NCBI RefSeq assembly: GCF_900156205.1
Contig: NZ_FTNA01000006.1
Coordinates: forward strand, 1 to 64,000
Origin: Leptospira interrogans
GTDB taxonomy: Bacteria > Spirochaetota > Leptospiria > Leptospirales > Leptospiraceae
Length of the DNA stretch: 64,000 nucleotides
Direction of reading: 5' to 3'
In this document: positions 1 to 11,068 of the stretch, piece by piece
Position numbering within the stretch: the stretch's first letter is position 1
Layout of the letters: each line of letters begins with the position of its first letter
The notes under the pieces: generated by a model
The model's database searches: none
What the model saw: only the letters and a program-made list of their open reading frames with translations
What the model was told of the DNA's origin: nothing
Position numbers and translations under genes: made by a program

Positions 1-490
1 TCATTGGGTTTGGTTCGAACTTTAATTCTCTTGATATGAGATTTTGTCTCCTGTTGATCTTCCAAGTCATTTCGTAAGTCCAGTGAAAGCGAGGAACTCC
101 CCGGTTCAAAGTTTTCACAAAAAAATCCCCTTGTTCATCCAGCCAGAGCATATAATTAAAAAGATAACACCGAGAAACCCCATGAGCAGCAGCTAACACA
201 CCTAAGGTCGCCCAAACACCGGTATGAACCCGAATACTGAATTTTTTCATTTTACCAACACCCAGATTGTATTTAATTTTACCCGCCTTATTATGAAGTC
301 GCGTCATAGACGCAATTTGTTTCGAATATTTTCTCAGTAAAAGAGGAAGCCTATTCCGAAGAACCTTCCTTTCTTGAAGATCCAACCGATTCCAATAAAC
401 TTCCGGAACCAAAAGAGAATCGGTTCCAACAACACCTTCTATCAAAACAGATTCAATTTTTTGACCTTCATCGAATAAAAGAATATCCAT
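1..490 (-). CDS. DUF1564 family protein (C-terminus cut by window edge)
   Basis: An open frame of 163 codons starts at the ATG complementary to 488-490 and runs without a stop off the left edge. The protein begins MDILLFDEGQKIESVLIEG and contains a YWNRLDLQERKVLRNRLPLL segment, followed by a basic stretch and a KFSIRVHTGVWATLGVLAAA segment. This is the layout of the Leptospira-specific DUF1564 family, which has many chromosomal paralogues and no known biochemical function. No signal peptide or membrane segment is seen, so a cytoplasmic location is expected. The gene faces away from everything else in the window and its upstream side is repeat-filled DNA. The family assignment rests on my recognition of the sequence pattern. 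Confidence 0.85.
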   Translation of the reverse strand, partial: MDILLFDEGQKIESVLIEGVVGTDSLLVPEVYWNRLDLQERKVLRNRLPLLLRKYSKQIASMTRLHNKAGKIKYNLGVGKMKKFSIRVHTGVWATLGVLAAAHGVSRCYLFNYMLWLDEQGDFFVKTLNRGVPRFHWTYEMTWKINRRQNLISRELKFEPNPM

Positions 491-560
491 ACTAGGAAAC
501 GGTTCTTCTACTTATCTAAACGGAATGGTTTATAAAAAAAATTTAGAAAGAAAACATAAT

Positions 561-652
561 AGAGTTTTTGAAAAATGGATTCTCTATCAGTTTTCGTTGT
601 ATAAAAACGGTCGATTGAAGCAATTTGCTAATCCGCACTTTCAATAACTCTA
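561..652 (+). repeat. A element, copy 1 (MITE-like)
   Basis: Copy of the roughly 100 bp A element. Its consensus ends are TAGAGTTGTTGAAAAATT and the inverse, AATTTTTCAACAACTCTA. This copy is diverged and slightly shortened, but keeps the internal AAACGGTCGATTGAAGCA segment. Plus orientation is defined here as the orientation of that segment. Confidence 0.7.
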
Positions 653-660
653 ATATTTTA

Positions 661-790
661 ATGCGAGTTTGAGTCCGGGTCTTGAAAACAAAAGAATTGA
701 CCCGGAAAAGGGGTAGTGGAAGCCGAAACGGAGTATTCGGCTGCAGCGAGGGGAAGGCTTTCCCCTCCCAAAAGACTGAACGGCAAAAAC
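661..790. other. GC-rich island with three successive hairpins
   Basis: Three perfect 7 bp stems follow one another in otherwise AT-rich DNA. CCGGGTC (675-681) pairs with GACCCGG (699-705). AGCCGAA (721-727) pairs with TTCGGCT (736-742). AGGGGAA (749-755) pairs with TTCCCCT (760-766) over a four-base loop. No open frame explains it. It could be a small structured RNA, a degraded insertion element or a repeat found elsewhere in the genome; I cannot distinguish these. Strand is unknown because the stems work on either one. Confidence 0.5.
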
Positions 791-972
791 AATATTCTCC
801 AAATTCATAAATTAAGTATATTATAATACTATAAAATATAAATCATTCATTGTTTTTTCAAAAAAATCCGAAAACGGCTCCGCCCTTTCCTATTTCAACC
901 CTTTGAATTTTTATTTACTACTCCGGACGTTATAAAAACAGTATTATACTGAGATTATTTCAAAACTTAGAA

Positions 973-1074
973 TAGAGTTGTTGAAAAATTCCATAGTTCA
1001 ATTAACAAAATTGCTTTAATCGACCGTTTCCATGAAATAGAAATAGATGGAGAATTAATTTTTCAACTATTCTA
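973..1074 (-). repeat. A element, copy 2 (MITE-like)
   Basis: Nearly full-length A element in inverse orientation. The left end TAGAGTTGTTGAAAAATT is perfect and the right end has a few changes. The internal segment reads as the reverse complement of copy 1. Confidence 0.85.
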
Positions 1075-1269
1075 ATATAAGATCCCAACTAATAAACATG
1101 TGTTTTATCAAAAACCTACATAGTATGACTCCTAAGTTTCCCAAGTCGTATAAGGCGCAAATAGAATTCACAAAATTTGTAGAGTGTGTATATTCTAAAA
1201 ATTTCTTTCCTCTAAAATTGAATTCTAATTTATCTTATAAAAATACAAAAATCGGACATCGTAACTTTT

Positions 1270-2595
<1,326 letters not shown>

Positions 2596-2761
2596 AAAAT
2601 GCGTGAGTTCCCACAGATTACGTCTCTTTCGGTGGTTTGCAAGTTGTGAACAATTTTTTTTATTGTAAATATGCTTGTGAGTTCCGGCGCTTGCAGCTCA
2701 TCCGGGAGAACTCTAAAAATCCTTGCCTCGACCTATGTCTAAAAGATTTTAGAAGAAAGCC

Positions 2762-3679
2762 ATGCTAAACTTACAAGAAATCTGCAAGAATCGACTGAAT
2801 TTCGTTCGAAACTGCGAAACACTTGTATATAAAAATGGAAAAAGTTGTAAAAAAATCCAAAGTTCTTTTGCCAATCTTTTCAACGAAACAGATTGGTTCC
2901 GATTTCATAAAATCACCCAACTTACAACCATACTTCTTATCTTTTCTTTTTTAAATCCTAACTCTCTATTCTCTCAGAGCCAGACAGACTTTGCCGATCC
3001 TTATGATTTTAATCTAAGGAACTATAAAGATTCTCAAGCCCGAGAAGTGTTTCAGGAATATACGGTTCCCCCTACTTTTAAAAAACCCGCCTTAATTTCT
3101 CCTAAAAACGTTCAGATCCCTTTTGAAAGCCCCTTCCCAGCTACAGGAGGGTTGCGAAGAACCACAACTCCAAATACGGAAAGAAGACAGGACAATCTAG
3201 TAAATCCTCTTACAGGCAATATCAACGTAGAAACGATTCTTCAAAGACAGGCACAACAACAAGCAGATAAAAAAAGAAAACAGAATCAAGTTTTCGAAGA
3301 AGAAAAATATACCGAAACCACGTTTCGTCGTTTTACCATCATCTTTTTTATGACACTTCCGATCACGCTAGGAATAGGATATGCAATCGCCGCCAATGCA
3401 AGAGTTCCAGGTTATCATAAATTCCAAAAAACTTTCGGAGGCTCAATTTTTATTTTTACTTTCGGAACCAGTCTTGCTTTTGCAAACGCCTGGCACGATA
3501 TGAAAGAATATGAATCCATGAAAAAGGAGAATCAACCAGAGTCTCCTCCCGTAGAACCCACATCCGCAGACTCTCTAGGTTTCGGAAATTCTCTTCCGAT
3601 TTCCGGTTCGGCCTCAGCTTCTCCGGTTCCAGGAAGAGAATATAAACTGGAGATTTCTCTCTTTAACGTCAGTTTTTAA
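2762..3679 (+). CDS. Hypothetical membrane protein, first gene of the potassium-uptake operon
   Basis: 305 residues, not recognised beyond Leptospira. A hydrophobic segment near residues 55-72 ([16 protein letters not shown]) looks like a signal peptide, but it is preceded by about 50 polar residues, so the true start may lie further in. The middle is rich in Gln, Arg and Lys ([15 protein letters not shown]). Two further membrane segments follow at about residues 195-215 and 225-245, and the tail is rich in Pro and Ser. Its stop codon overlaps the start of the KtrB gene (TAATG), so the two are translationally coupled. Position suggests an accessory role in potassium uptake, but no domain supports that. 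Confidence 0.7.
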   Translation: MLNLQEICKNRLNFVRNCETLVYKNGKSCKKIQSSFANLFNETDWFRFHKITQLTTILLIFSFLNPNSLFSQSQTDFADPYDFNLRNYKDSQAREVFQEYTVPPTFKKPALISPKNVQIPFESPFPATGGLRRTTTPNTERRQDNLVNPLTGNINVETILQRQAQQQADKKRKQNQVFEEEKYTETTFRRFTIIFFMTLPITLGIGYAIAANARVPGYHKFQKTFGGSIFIFTFGTSLAFANAWHDMKEYESMKKENQPESPPVEPTSADSLGFGNSLPISGSASASPVPGREYKLEISLFNVSF

Positions 3680-5478
3680 TGAATTCCATTAAAGACATTA
3701 TATTCAAACTATCAAATATAAGAAGAAACGTAACTATCTTTTATCAAACTAAGATCTATCCCTTTCTCAGAATTTATTATTCTATCTGCGGGACCATTTC
3801 TCTTTGTCTTTTGGTTTTGATCTATGGATTTTATTATCCACACGAATGGACTCACTGGATTCGATTAATCGTAAACGTAATTGTAGTTTCTCTTGTAGTT
3901 TACGAAGCCCTTTCGTTTATTTTTGTAGAAAATAATTTATTCAATTATTTGAAAACACACAAAACAGAAGCAATCGTCGTTTTTCTGATCGTATTTCAAG
4001 AAATCATCAGTCAAGAAATTTATGAAATTCTAACTCTCGATTCTTTAAGTGGAGAAGACGCAAGTTTGGCTTTTTTATCTTTGAGCCAACTATTTCTTTT
4101 ATTTAGTAACTTTTCTAGACTGATTCGAAAAACAGAACTTCTCAATTACAGACAAATCAGTCCGTCCTTAGTCATCGCGGTAAGTTTCGGAATTTTGATT
4201 CTTTTAGGTACGCTCGCATTATCCTTACCAAGAGCCCAAGCGACTTCGATTTCTACGATAGACGTTTTTTTTACGGTAGTAAGTGCCGTTTGTGTCACCG
4301 GTTTGAGTACAATTTCAGTTTCCACTCAACTGACCGGAACGGGACAAACGATCCTGATGATTTTGATCCAAATCGGTGGACTCGGTTTAATGACTCTTAC
4401 CGTTTTTTTTGCAATCTTTTTAGCGGGTCAAGTCAGCGTCACAAATAAACTTCTAATTAAAGATCTATTCAGCCAGGAAAGTGTAGGACGGGCTTCCTCT
4501 GTTTTAAAACAAGTAGCCGCTCAAACTTTTCTCATAGAAGCGATCGGAGTATTATTGATCTTTATCTGTTATCCAGACTCAAATGAAACAAATCTTAAAA
4601 ATAAAATTTTTTATTCCTTGTTTCATTCAGTAAGCTCGTTTTGCAACGCAGGTTTTTCCACCTTTCCGAAAGGATTTGAAACCGATTGGATGTTAAACCA
4701 AAAAGAATTTTTATCCGTGGTGATGATTTTAATCGTACTCGGTGGTTTGGGTTTTCCAACGGTAAACCATCTGATTCAATGGGTATTTAAAATCGGAGAT
4801 TATCCCAAAAGAATGGAACTCGGTGTAAAACTAATTCTGACTGTAACCGTAGGTTTGATCTTATTCGGAATGGTTTCTTATTACGTTTTAGAAAGAAAAG
4901 AAACACTTTCTGAATTAGGTATAATAGACGGAATGTTTCACTCCCTTTTTTATTCTATCAGTTCAAGGACCGCTGGTTTTAATACATTAAGTATTTCTAA
5001 AATGGGAACCCCTATGATATTCGTTAGTCTTTTTTTGATGTGGGTAGGAGCATCACCTAACGGAACAGGAGGTGGAATCAAAACAACTACCCTTGCAATT
5101 TCAGTACTACATCTATTCAATCACATTCGAGGAAAGGAAGAATTAGAAGTTTTCGGAAGAAGAGTTTCTTCCGGAACTACTTCCAGAGCCTCCGCTGGAA
5201 TTTTAGTTTCTTTATTTTTAATCTTTTTTGGAATTTTCTTTTTAACCTGTACTGAAAACTCAGCGTTTTTAGATCTTTGTTACGAAGTAGTCTCCGCATT
5301 CGGAACTGCAGGACTTTCCAGAGGAATCACTCCTTCTCTCACTTCAGCAGGTAAAGTGTTGATCTGTTTAATGATGTTTTGCGGTCGGGTCGGAATGTTG
5401 ACAATACTGATCGCATTTGTTCCTAAAGAAAAAAAATCCGGACTTAAATTTCCGGAAGAATCAGTCATAGTAGGATAA
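3679..5478 (+). CDS. ktrB: Potassium uptake channel subunit KtrB/TrkH
   Basis: 599-residue integral membrane protein of the Trk/Ktr/HKT superfamily. It forms the potassium (or sodium-coupled potassium) pathway in the inner membrane and works with a cytoplasmic RCK-domain ring. The four pore-loop filters are visible: VTGLS (206-210), NAGFS (323-327), TAGFN (431-435) and TAGLS (543-547), each with the diagnostic Gly. The family core starts only around residue 160. The preceding part adds several extra membrane segments (about 30-50, 62-82, 98-115, 130-145) that the usual 440-480-residue KtrB lacks. It overlaps the upstream gene by one base and is followed 12 bp later by ktrA, giving a three-gene operon. 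Assignment as a KtrB/TrkH pore is firm; the exact subtype is not. Confidence 0.93.
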   Translation: MNSIKDIIFKLSNIRRNVTIFYQTKIYPFLRIYYSICGTISLCLLVLIYGFYYPHEWTHWIRLIVNVIVVSLVVYEALSFIFVENNLFNYLKTHKTEAIVVFLIVFQEIISQEIYEILTLDSLSGEDASLAFLSLSQLFLLFSNFSRLIRKTELLNYRQISPSLVIAVSFGILILLGTLALSLPRAQATSISTIDVFFTVVSAVCVTGLSTISVSTQLTGTGQTILMILIQIGGLGLMTLTVFFAIFLAGQVSVTNKLLIKDLFSQESVGRASSVLKQVAAQTFLIEAIGVLLIFICYPDSNETNLKNKIFYSLFHSVSSFCNAGFSTFPKGFETDWMLNQKEFLSVVMILIVLGGLGFPTVNHLIQWVFKIGDYPKRMELGVKLILTVTVGLILFGMVSYYVLERKETLSELGIIDGMFHSLFYSISSRTAGFNTLSISKMGTPMIFVSLFLMWVGASPNGTGGGIKTTTLAISVLHLFNHIRGKEELEVFGRRVSSGTTSRASAGILVSLFLIFFGIFFLTCTENSAFLDLCYEVVSAFGTAGLSRGITPSLTSAGKVLICLMMFCGRVGMLTILIAFVPKEKKSGLKFPEESVIVG

Positions 5479-5490
5479 AGGAGAAACCTC

Positions 5491-6201
5491 ATGGCGATTA
5501 AAAGAAAAAATAAAACTCTCAAAAAAAGAATCGCGGTTATCGGTCTGGGAGAATTCGGCAAGGCCTTAGTCGTCTATTTGAATGAAAACGGACACGAGGT
5601 TACCGCAATAGATAAAGACATAAAAATCATAGAAGAAATTAAAGACTTTTGTGCTCTCGCTGTATGTGTGGATACGAGCAATCGAACTTCATTAGAAGAA
5701 TTAGATTTAGAAGACATGGATGAAATCGTAGTCGCACTCGCTGAAAATTTCGAATCACTGATCACAACTGCATACAATTTAAAAGCGATGAATCTGAAAT
5801 CATTACACATACGTTATCATTCCGAATTGAATCGTAAAATACTTCAAATGATCGGAATCGAAAACCTTTTTAATCCGGAAGAAAGAGCGGCAGCCTCCAT
5901 GGCGGAACAACTGAGTTATCAGGGAGTTAAAAAGGCTACTTTGTTAAGCGAAGAATATAGTCTTTTTGAAGTGGAAATTTCACCTCTTCTTTACGGTACA
6001 AAACTAAAAGAACTCAACCTTAGGGAAAATTTTCAGCTTAACTTAGTTGCAATTAGAAGAGCAGAATCCAATGGAAGTGAATCGGAAGGGGGAGTGTTTC
6101 TCCCCAATTCTAGAACGATATTTCGAGAGAAAGAAATTCTGATCCTATTCGGAAAGTCCGAAAGTATCAAACAGTTTACGAACGCCTATCCCATTGGATA
6201 A
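5491..6201 (+). CDS. ktrA: Potassium uptake regulatory subunit KtrA/TrkA
   Basis: 236-residue cytoplasmic RCK protein. Residues about 12-130 form the RCK_N Rossmann domain, with the nucleotide-binding motif GLGEFG after RIAVI and the acidic Asp-Lys-Asp at the end of the second strand. Residues about 145-230 match the RCK_C (TrkA_C) domain. The length fits a single-RCK KtrA rather than the double-RCK TrkA of enterobacteria. KtrA rings bind ATP, ADP or NAD(H) and gate the KtrB pore. The gene follows ktrB by 12 bp with the Shine-Dalgarno sequence AAAGGAG. Its last 16 bp overlap the end of the convergent aldo/keto reductase gene. Confidence 0.92.
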   Translation: MAIKRKNKTLKKRIAVIGLGEFGKALVVYLNENGHEVTAIDKDIKIIEEIKDFCALAVCVDTSNRTSLEELDLEDMDEIVVALAENFESLITTAYNLKAMNLKSLHIRYHSELNRKILQMIGIENLFNPEERAAASMAEQLSYQGVKKATLLSEEYSLFEVEISPLLYGTKLKELNLRENFQLNLVAIRRAESNGSESEGGVFLPNSRTIFREKEILILFGKSESIKQFTNAYPIG

Positions 6202-7202
6202 GGTATTTCTTTGGAAACCTCGTCTATCTTTTTTAAAACATCCTCTGATAAAATCACGTTCTTAGCCTTTAAACTTTCTTCCAATTGTTCCACTGTATTC
6301 GCTCCGATAATTGTAGAAGCAACGTAGTCGTGTTGTTTAGACCAGGCCACCGCAAGAACCGTAACTGACATTCCAGCTTCTTGCGCGATCTTCATTAATT
6401 TTTGGGTAGAAGCCAATGTGCCTTCGTTTAAAAAACGATGAGCCATTTTTTTTTGCCTTTCACCAGAATTTAGATAACGGCTAAATCTAGCGTTCTGAGG
6501 AGGATTAGAAGAATTGTATTTTCCCGAAAGAACTCCACCCGCAATCGGAGAATAAGGCAAAAGACTCACACCTTCTTTTTTGCATATATCGGATAACGCG
6601 TCCTCAAATCTTCGGTTTAATATACTAAAATTATTCTGAATGGACTCATAACGTGACAAACTAAATTTTTCGGAAATAGAAAGACTTTTCATCATTCCCC
6701 ACGCAGTTTCATTACTGTTACCGATATAACGAACTTTTCCTTCTTTAATTAGTTCCGTCAAAACTTGTAGAGTTTCTTCATAACCGAAATCATGATCCGG
6801 CCAATGTGTTTGATAAAGATCTACAAAATCAGTTCCCAAACGTCTAAGACTTCCTTCAATCGCAGTTCGGATATTTTTCCGATCCAACGCCGTTTTTCCT
6901 TCTCTAACTGGAGGGGCAAACCAACCGTGTCCAGGACCGCAGACCTTAGTGGCGATCAAAATAGAATCTCTTTTTTTGGTCTTTAACCACTTTCCAAAAA
7001 TTCTTTCCGTCTCATGCACATAACTAGCATCAGGTGGAACTGGATAAACTTCAGCCGTATCGTAAAAATCGATTCCCGCGTCGTAAGCCCTATCTAAAAT
7101 ACGGAACGCCTCCACCTCGTCACAAGTAGATCCAAAGGTCATCGTTCCCATACAGATTTCAGAAACGACCATACCTGATTTTCCCAGTCTTCTTTTTTTC
7201 AA
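6186..7202 (-). CDS. Aldo/keto reductase
   Basis: NADPH-dependent oxidoreductase of the aldo/keto reductase superfamily (TIM barrel, cytoplasmic). The catalytic tetrad is visible: Asp and Tyr in [14 protein letters not shown], Lys in IATKVCG and His in YQTHWPDHD. The cofactor motif is near the C-terminus ([16 protein letters not shown]). The [18 protein letters not shown] insertion resembles the E. coli Tas-like subgroup. I chose a TTG start at 7202 because GGAGG lies seven bases upstream and the product then begins with [14 protein letters not shown], the usual family N-terminus. An in-frame ATG at 7253 would add 17 atypical residues. The gene overlaps ktrA tail-to-tail by 16 bp. The substrate is unknown. 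Confidence 0.9.
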   Translation of the reverse strand: MKKRRLGKSGMVVSEICMGTMTFGSTCDEVEAFRILDRAYDAGIDFYDTAEVYPVPPDASYVHETERIFGKWLKTKKRDSILIATKVCGPGHGWFAPPVREGKTALDRKNIRTAIEGSLRRLGTDFVDLYQTHWPDHDFGYEETLQVLTELIKEGKVRYIGNSNETAWGMMKSLSISEKFSLSRYESIQNNFSILNRRFEDALSDICKKEGVSLLPYSPIAGGVLSGKYNSSNPPQNARFSRYLNSGERQKKMAHRFLNEGTLASTQKLMKIAQEAGMSVTVLAVAWSKQHDYVASTIIGANTVEQLEESLKAKNVILSEDVLKKIDEVSKEIPYPMG

Positions 7203-7722
7203 TTCTATTCCTCCATTTAAAGTCAAAAATGAGCCTTTTATCGACAAAGGCAATCCGAAACGTTTTCAAACCAACATTTGAAAAACAAATTATAAGAATT
7301 GGTTACCGCATTTAAAAAGAACTAAAAAATTTGACGTTTCCTATAGATAACTATGCTAAAAAAGTTTGAATATAAAAATATTAAGTTACCCGAACACTAC
7401 ACTCACATTTTAAAACTTTATTTTATCAAGAAGAAATGAATCATAGTTTTTGCATATATCAACTTGATTTTATCGGTAATCTTTCTGCTAAAAAAACAGA
7501 GTTATTTTTGATATAACCTCTACTCTATAAAACAGATTTTTAATCTGCTTAAATTTGTAAAATTTCCATTTCATACAGAAATATAATTTTAAGATCGGTA
7601 TCTTTAGGTTTCATGAAAGTTCCCTTTAGTAGAACTTTTGAATATTTTTTACTATTTTTGATTCTAATATAGTATAAAATCGTAAAACTTCGTCCTAAAA
7701 TTTATCGCAAGAGGTAAAGAAT
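7203..7722. other. Divergent gene-free stretch
   Basis: Separates the aldo/keto reductase and the next gene, which diverge. Very AT-rich. It presumably holds both promoters, but I could not single out a convincing one. I see no repeat element that matches the families elsewhere in the window. Confidence 0.5.
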
Positions 7723-9294
7723 TTGGATCCAGATTCGCTTTACGATCATGAGAAATACGAAAACCTCATGCCTTCGTATTTGTATCTGAAAAACGAGGCA
7801 GATGCCACCGATCAAGAGGCAATTTCCTTAAATCCAAAAGAAATAGAAATCCTCTATCAAATTAGAAATCATACGACCCTGGAAGGTTTTTTTTCAGGTA
7901 AAATCTTAAAGGTATGGAAAGACGAAGGTTCAAAACCTATCTACGTAAATACTTTGAAAAAACTTGTTAACGAGAATTTGATTCTAGTATTTCCGGAGTT
8001 TAAATTTTTAAAAGAGACCAATCAACTTGCGGTCTGTCTCTGTCTCATCTCAGAAAAAGAATTCAAAAGTTCTAATCGAGAAAAATTAAAAGAAATTTAT
8101 CTAAATAGTCTAAGCAAATCCGCACTGGCAATTCAAAACTATATTTTGGAAAGTGAACCTTACCAAATTAGCGAATTAATGTCTATATTTGAATATTTAA
8201 TTACGGAAAACGCCGAAGGAACCTTCATTAAACAATCTTTTAATATCAAAAATTGGATTCATTCTTTCACATTCAAAGAACTTCTAAAAGAAGAAGTGAT
8301 CGAGGATTCGGTTCAATTTATTTTAGAAAACATTCAAGAAAGTGAATATATTGCTGTTACAAAAAGTATCGGACTTTTTCATCTAACTGACGAACTTACC
8401 GAAAAAGCGTTTGAAATTCTAAAAGGATACTACCTCAACCAGTTTTCTCAAAAATTAAAAGAAAATTATCAAACCGCTTGGGAACTGATTTCGAAAAATC
8501 GAAAGAACATAGTGGTAGACGTCAATTATTCCGGCCCCATCTCAGGTCTCGAAGAAAAATTCGTTTCAGAAGAATTAAAGATTATAGGCGAAAATCTGAA
8601 CGGTTTGATTCCGAAAACGTTTCGAGATTTTTTGATCATAGCAAACTATATTTCACAAAAACACGATCAAGAAAGAAATCACAGTGCCTCCGGAGAAGAC
8701 CTAAAATCGATCAAGATGTTAAAAACGATGATGACTATGAAAAGCTCCAATTTATCGCAGTTTGTAGTTATCAATTCGGATGAGGATCGGGAATTTTCTC
8801 ATTCCATAGTAGACAATCTAAGAAGAGATCCAGATTGTATTTCTTGCGATTGGTATGAAAAAGGAAAAAAAATGGAATGTTTTTGCAGTAAAAAAGAAGA
8901 CATCATTATTTCCTTAATGAAACTAATGGTGGAAAAATACGCTTTCAAAAAAGATACTATTAGAAATTTCTTATATCTTTTAAAAAAAGAAAAAAATAAT
9001 CTCGGAAACTTATATCAGAACGCAAATTTTAAACTAGCTCTCATACAATTGAAATATTCTTGTTATAAAGAAAATCTCTCTTGGTTTTCTAAAATATTAA
9101 ATTTTTTAGGAATTTATAAATTGTTACAAACCTACTTGGAACACGAGGAATCCATCGTTCAATTAGAGCAACTCAATAGAGAAATTGTATATAAGGAAAA
9201 TCGAAAAAAACAATTGGAAAAAATCAGAGCAGAATGGCTCAGAGAAATCGAAGCAGATTCCAACTTAGTCACAGAAAAAAAAGCAGAATCCTAA
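7723..9294 (+). CDS. Hypothetical protein with a four-Cys cluster and C-terminal coiled coil
   Basis: 523 residues, no family recognised. It starts at TTG with AAGAGGT about six bases upstream. The N-terminal third (residues about 40-90) is short helices of winged-helix-like spacing (KEIEILYQIRNHTTLEGFFS), like the DUF4388/PATAN type of regulatory domain, but this is only a resemblance. A compact Cys cluster lies at Cys372-x2-Cys375 and Cys386-x-Cys388 (CISC ... CFC), suggesting a metal site. The last 90 residues are Glu/Lys/Leu-rich and likely coiled coil. There is no signal peptide or membrane segment. The gene is monocistronic, with 25 bp before the convergent acylphosphatase. Confidence 0.7.
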   Translation: MDPDSLYDHEKYENLMPSYLYLKNEADATDQEAISLNPKEIEILYQIRNHTTLEGFFSGKILKVWKDEGSKPIYVNTLKKLVNENLILVFPEFKFLKETNQLAVCLCLISEKEFKSSNREKLKEIYLNSLSKSALAIQNYILESEPYQISELMSIFEYLITENAEGTFIKQSFNIKNWIHSFTFKELLKEEVIEDSVQFILENIQESEYIAVTKSIGLFHLTDELTEKAFEILKGYYLNQFSQKLKENYQTAWELISKNRKNIVVDVNYSGPISGLEEKFVSEELKIIGENLNGLIPKTFRDFLIIANYISQKHDQERNHSASGEDLKSIKMLKTMMTMKSSNLSQFVVINSDEDREFSHSIVDNLRRDPDCISCDWYEKGKKMECFCSKKEDIIISLMKLMVEKYAFKKDTIRNFLYLLKKEKNNLGNLYQNANFKLALIQLKYSCYKENLSWFSKILNFLGIYKLLQTYLEHEESIVQLEQLNREIVYKENRKKQLEKIRAEWLREIEADSNLVTEKKAES

Positions 9295-9319
9295 AAACAG
9301 AATCGATATTATACGTAGG

Positions 9320-9607
9320 TCATTTCTTAATTTCAAAAGTTCTAAAGTTTCCTTTTGGATCTTCCCAAGTAATCAGGGCTTCTTTTACTTCAGACCCTTT
9401 AGGACCTCTTTGAATCGCTCTGTAGAGATCTTCTATAAACATCTTATCTCCTTCTACAACAGTTTCTACTTCCCCACCTGGAAGATTTTGAGTATAACCG
9501 CTTAGCCTACATTCTTGGGCTCTTTGAAGAATATAATATCTAAAACCAACTCCTTGAACCTTTCCTCGAACTAAAATTTTTGCCCTCGAATTATTTTTAG
9601 ATCCCAT
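9320..9607 (-). CDS. acyP: Acylphosphatase
   Basis: 95 residues, the normal size. The family signature GKVQGVGFR carries the phosphate-binding Arg23, and [12 protein letters not shown] contains the catalytic Asn41. Acylphosphatases hydrolyse the carboxyl-phosphate bond of small acyl phosphates such as acetyl phosphate or 1,3-bisphosphoglycerate in the cytoplasm. The start overlaps the end of the globin gene by 11 bp, making it the last gene of the rppH-globin-acyP operon. About 25 bp separate it from the convergent hypothetical gene on the other strand. Confidence 0.93.
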   Translation of the reverse strand: MGSKNNSRAKILVRGKVQGVGFRYYILQRAQECRLSGYTQNLPGGEVETVVEGDKMFIEDLYRAIQRGPKGSEVKEALITWEDPKGNFRTFEIKK

Positions 9608-10034
9608 TAGATTCCTCCGTTTTACTTTCCAGATTTACCATCCACGTAGAGAAGTCCTTAAAAAAAATCCAAAGAACTTCTTTAGCTGAAACTTCCGCAT
9701 CCCAATCGTCCAAAACCTTACGATAACAAGAAAGCCAAACCCTTCTCGCTTTTTCATCGATCGGAAACAGAAGATGTCTGGCACGCATTTTAGGTGGTCC
9801 GTAGTTTTGAGAATACAAAGGTGGACCGCCCGTTACCTGAATTAAAAAATCAGCGGATTTAATTTTACTATCTTCTAGATTTTCCTGAAACATAAAAGAG
9901 ATCGAACTAGAAGGAATCTGATCATAAAAATCAGAAACGAGTTTACGAAGACTATTTTCGCCAACAGAACCGAAAACCAATTGTAAACCAGGAATTGGTC
10001 CCGGAGGGCCACCAGGTGGAATAAAAAAGGACAT
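9597..10034 (-). CDS. Truncated haemoglobin-like globin
   Basis: 145 residues. The C-terminal half matches group II truncated globins: [20 protein letters not shown] contains the proximal (F8) His, followed by a helix with [14 protein letters not shown] containing the characteristic W (G8) position. The N-terminus has an unusual Pro/Gly run ([11 protein letters not shown]). The segment between is [19 protein letters not shown]. Such globins bind O2, NO or CO and commonly protect respiratory enzymes against NO; the role here is inferred. It starts in the overlap TAATG with rppH and overlaps acyP, so it is translationally coupled on both sides. The soluble cytoplasmic location is inferred from the absence of a signal. 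Confidence 0.85.
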   Translation of the reverse strand: MSFFIPPGGPPGPIPGLQLVFGSVGENSLRKLVSDFYDQIPSSSISFMFQENLEDSKIKSADFLIQVTGGPPLYSQNYGPPKMRARHLLFPIDEKARRVWLSCYRKVLDDWDAEVSAKEVLWIFFKDFSTWMVNLESKTEESNGI

Positions 10035-10522
10035 TACGATCTATTTCCGATGTCTTGCAAAAAGTTTTGGATCTTAGGCTCAAAGTCATTTACAATTTTA
10101 TAATATACATCTTTTTTAAAAGGAACGACTGTATTCAACGTGTTTTTTATAGGAATAAAACGAACCGTTCCAAATTCTCTTTCATGAATATCCAAATCAC
10201 ATTGATCCACTTCCCCGTCCCAATAGATAAGAAACCACTTTTGAAGTTGTCCCCTATATTTTTGAAGATGACGGTTTAGAGGAAGGTTTTCGGGAAAGTC
10301 ATAGGAAATCCAATCTGGATATTCAGCTACGATTTTTCCAGAATCGATTCCGACTTCTTCATATAATTCTCTCATGGCTGCCTTGATCGGATCTTCATCG
10401 TCGTCAATTCCACCTTGTGGAAATTGCCAAGAACCTAGAAAATTCAATCTTTCTCCAACCAAAACCTCTCCACGAGAGTTAAATACGACCATCCCGACAT
10501 TTTTTCGGTAGGGTTTGTCCAT
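10034..10522 (-). CDS. rppH: RNA pyrophosphohydrolase (Nudix hydrolase RppH)
   Basis: 162 residues beginning [15 protein letters not shown], the typical RppH N-terminus. The Nudix box is complete: [20 protein letters not shown] followed by VGI, with the catalytic Glu pair. WQFPQGG precedes it, as in RppH and plant-type diadenosine tetraphosphate hydrolases. RppH removes pyrophosphate from the 5' end of mRNAs, which starts RNase E or RNase J decay; the same family can also cleave dinucleoside polyphosphates. It is the first gene of an operon with globin and acylphosphatase, with a one-base overlap to the globin start. Confidence 0.92.
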   Translation of the reverse strand: MDKPYRKNVGMVVFNSRGEVLVGERLNFLGSWQFPQGGIDDDEDPIKAAMRELYEEVGIDSGKIVAEYPDWISYDFPENLPLNRHLQKYRGQLQKWFLIYWDGEVDQCDLDIHEREFGTVRFIPIKNTLNTVVPFKKDVYYKIVNDFEPKIQNFLQDIGNRS

Positions 10523-11068
10523 ACGAATAAGCTCCCGTTAACTCTATTCTATGACAAGAAGTTTTAAAGTCACTTATTTAACCCCAATATTATACAAACG
10601 CAGAACTAAATAAAAAATCAATTTTTCGAACCAGTCATTTCGATTTTAAAAGATCGTTATACAGAATTGGATCACTTTTGAAATAGGTTTTACTAATTCC
10701 TATATAATAAAGTATCAAGAATTTTTAGACAAATTCGCGTTTAGAAGTAAAACTGAAAACTCTATCCAATAGTTCCGAGTAGAAAATAGCTCGAACCTCA
10801 TCTCAAAAATATTCTAGTTTGTCGTTAAACGCCGTTTTCAAATATTTTTATCTTTGAAAACTTATCATTTCTTTAATACTCCGGCAGTTATTTTAATAGT
10901 GGAGATATTTCAAAGAACAAACCCTTTCTATAAAATCTCTTTTGATAGTAACGTTAAGAATTCAGTTGCAAATTTTATACTCTTTTGGAAATGATAGCTT
11001 GAGAACAGTTCCTAAGAAGTACAGTTTAAGGTAAATTCTCATCGCATTCAGGAGTTTGATTTTCACCA
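10523..11068. other. Divergent gene-free stretch
   Basis: Between rppH (leftward) and the SET gene (rightward). It contains a solo end of a B element near 10690-10718 (TACTAATTCCTATATAATAAAGTA). Otherwise it is plain AT-rich DNA that must include both promoters. No small gene is seen. Confidence 0.5.

Larger units (their letters stand above)
491..1269. other. Gene-free stretch with two A elements and a GC-rich hairpin island
   Basis: No convincing gene. A short open frame at 1098-1322 overlaps the start of the next gene out of frame and lacks protein-like composition. The stretch holds two A-type inverted-repeat elements (561-652 and 973-1074) and a structured GC-rich island (661-790). Confidence 0.7.

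Noticed and set aside
661..790. tRNA or 5S rRNA in the GC-rich island
   Set aside because: The three stems do not form a cloverleaf, there is no T-loop GTTCRA box and no 5S-like consensus.
8478..8783. 101-codon frame inside the Cys-cluster hypothetical
   Set aside because: Alternate-frame shadow, very rich in Arg, with no start context of its own.
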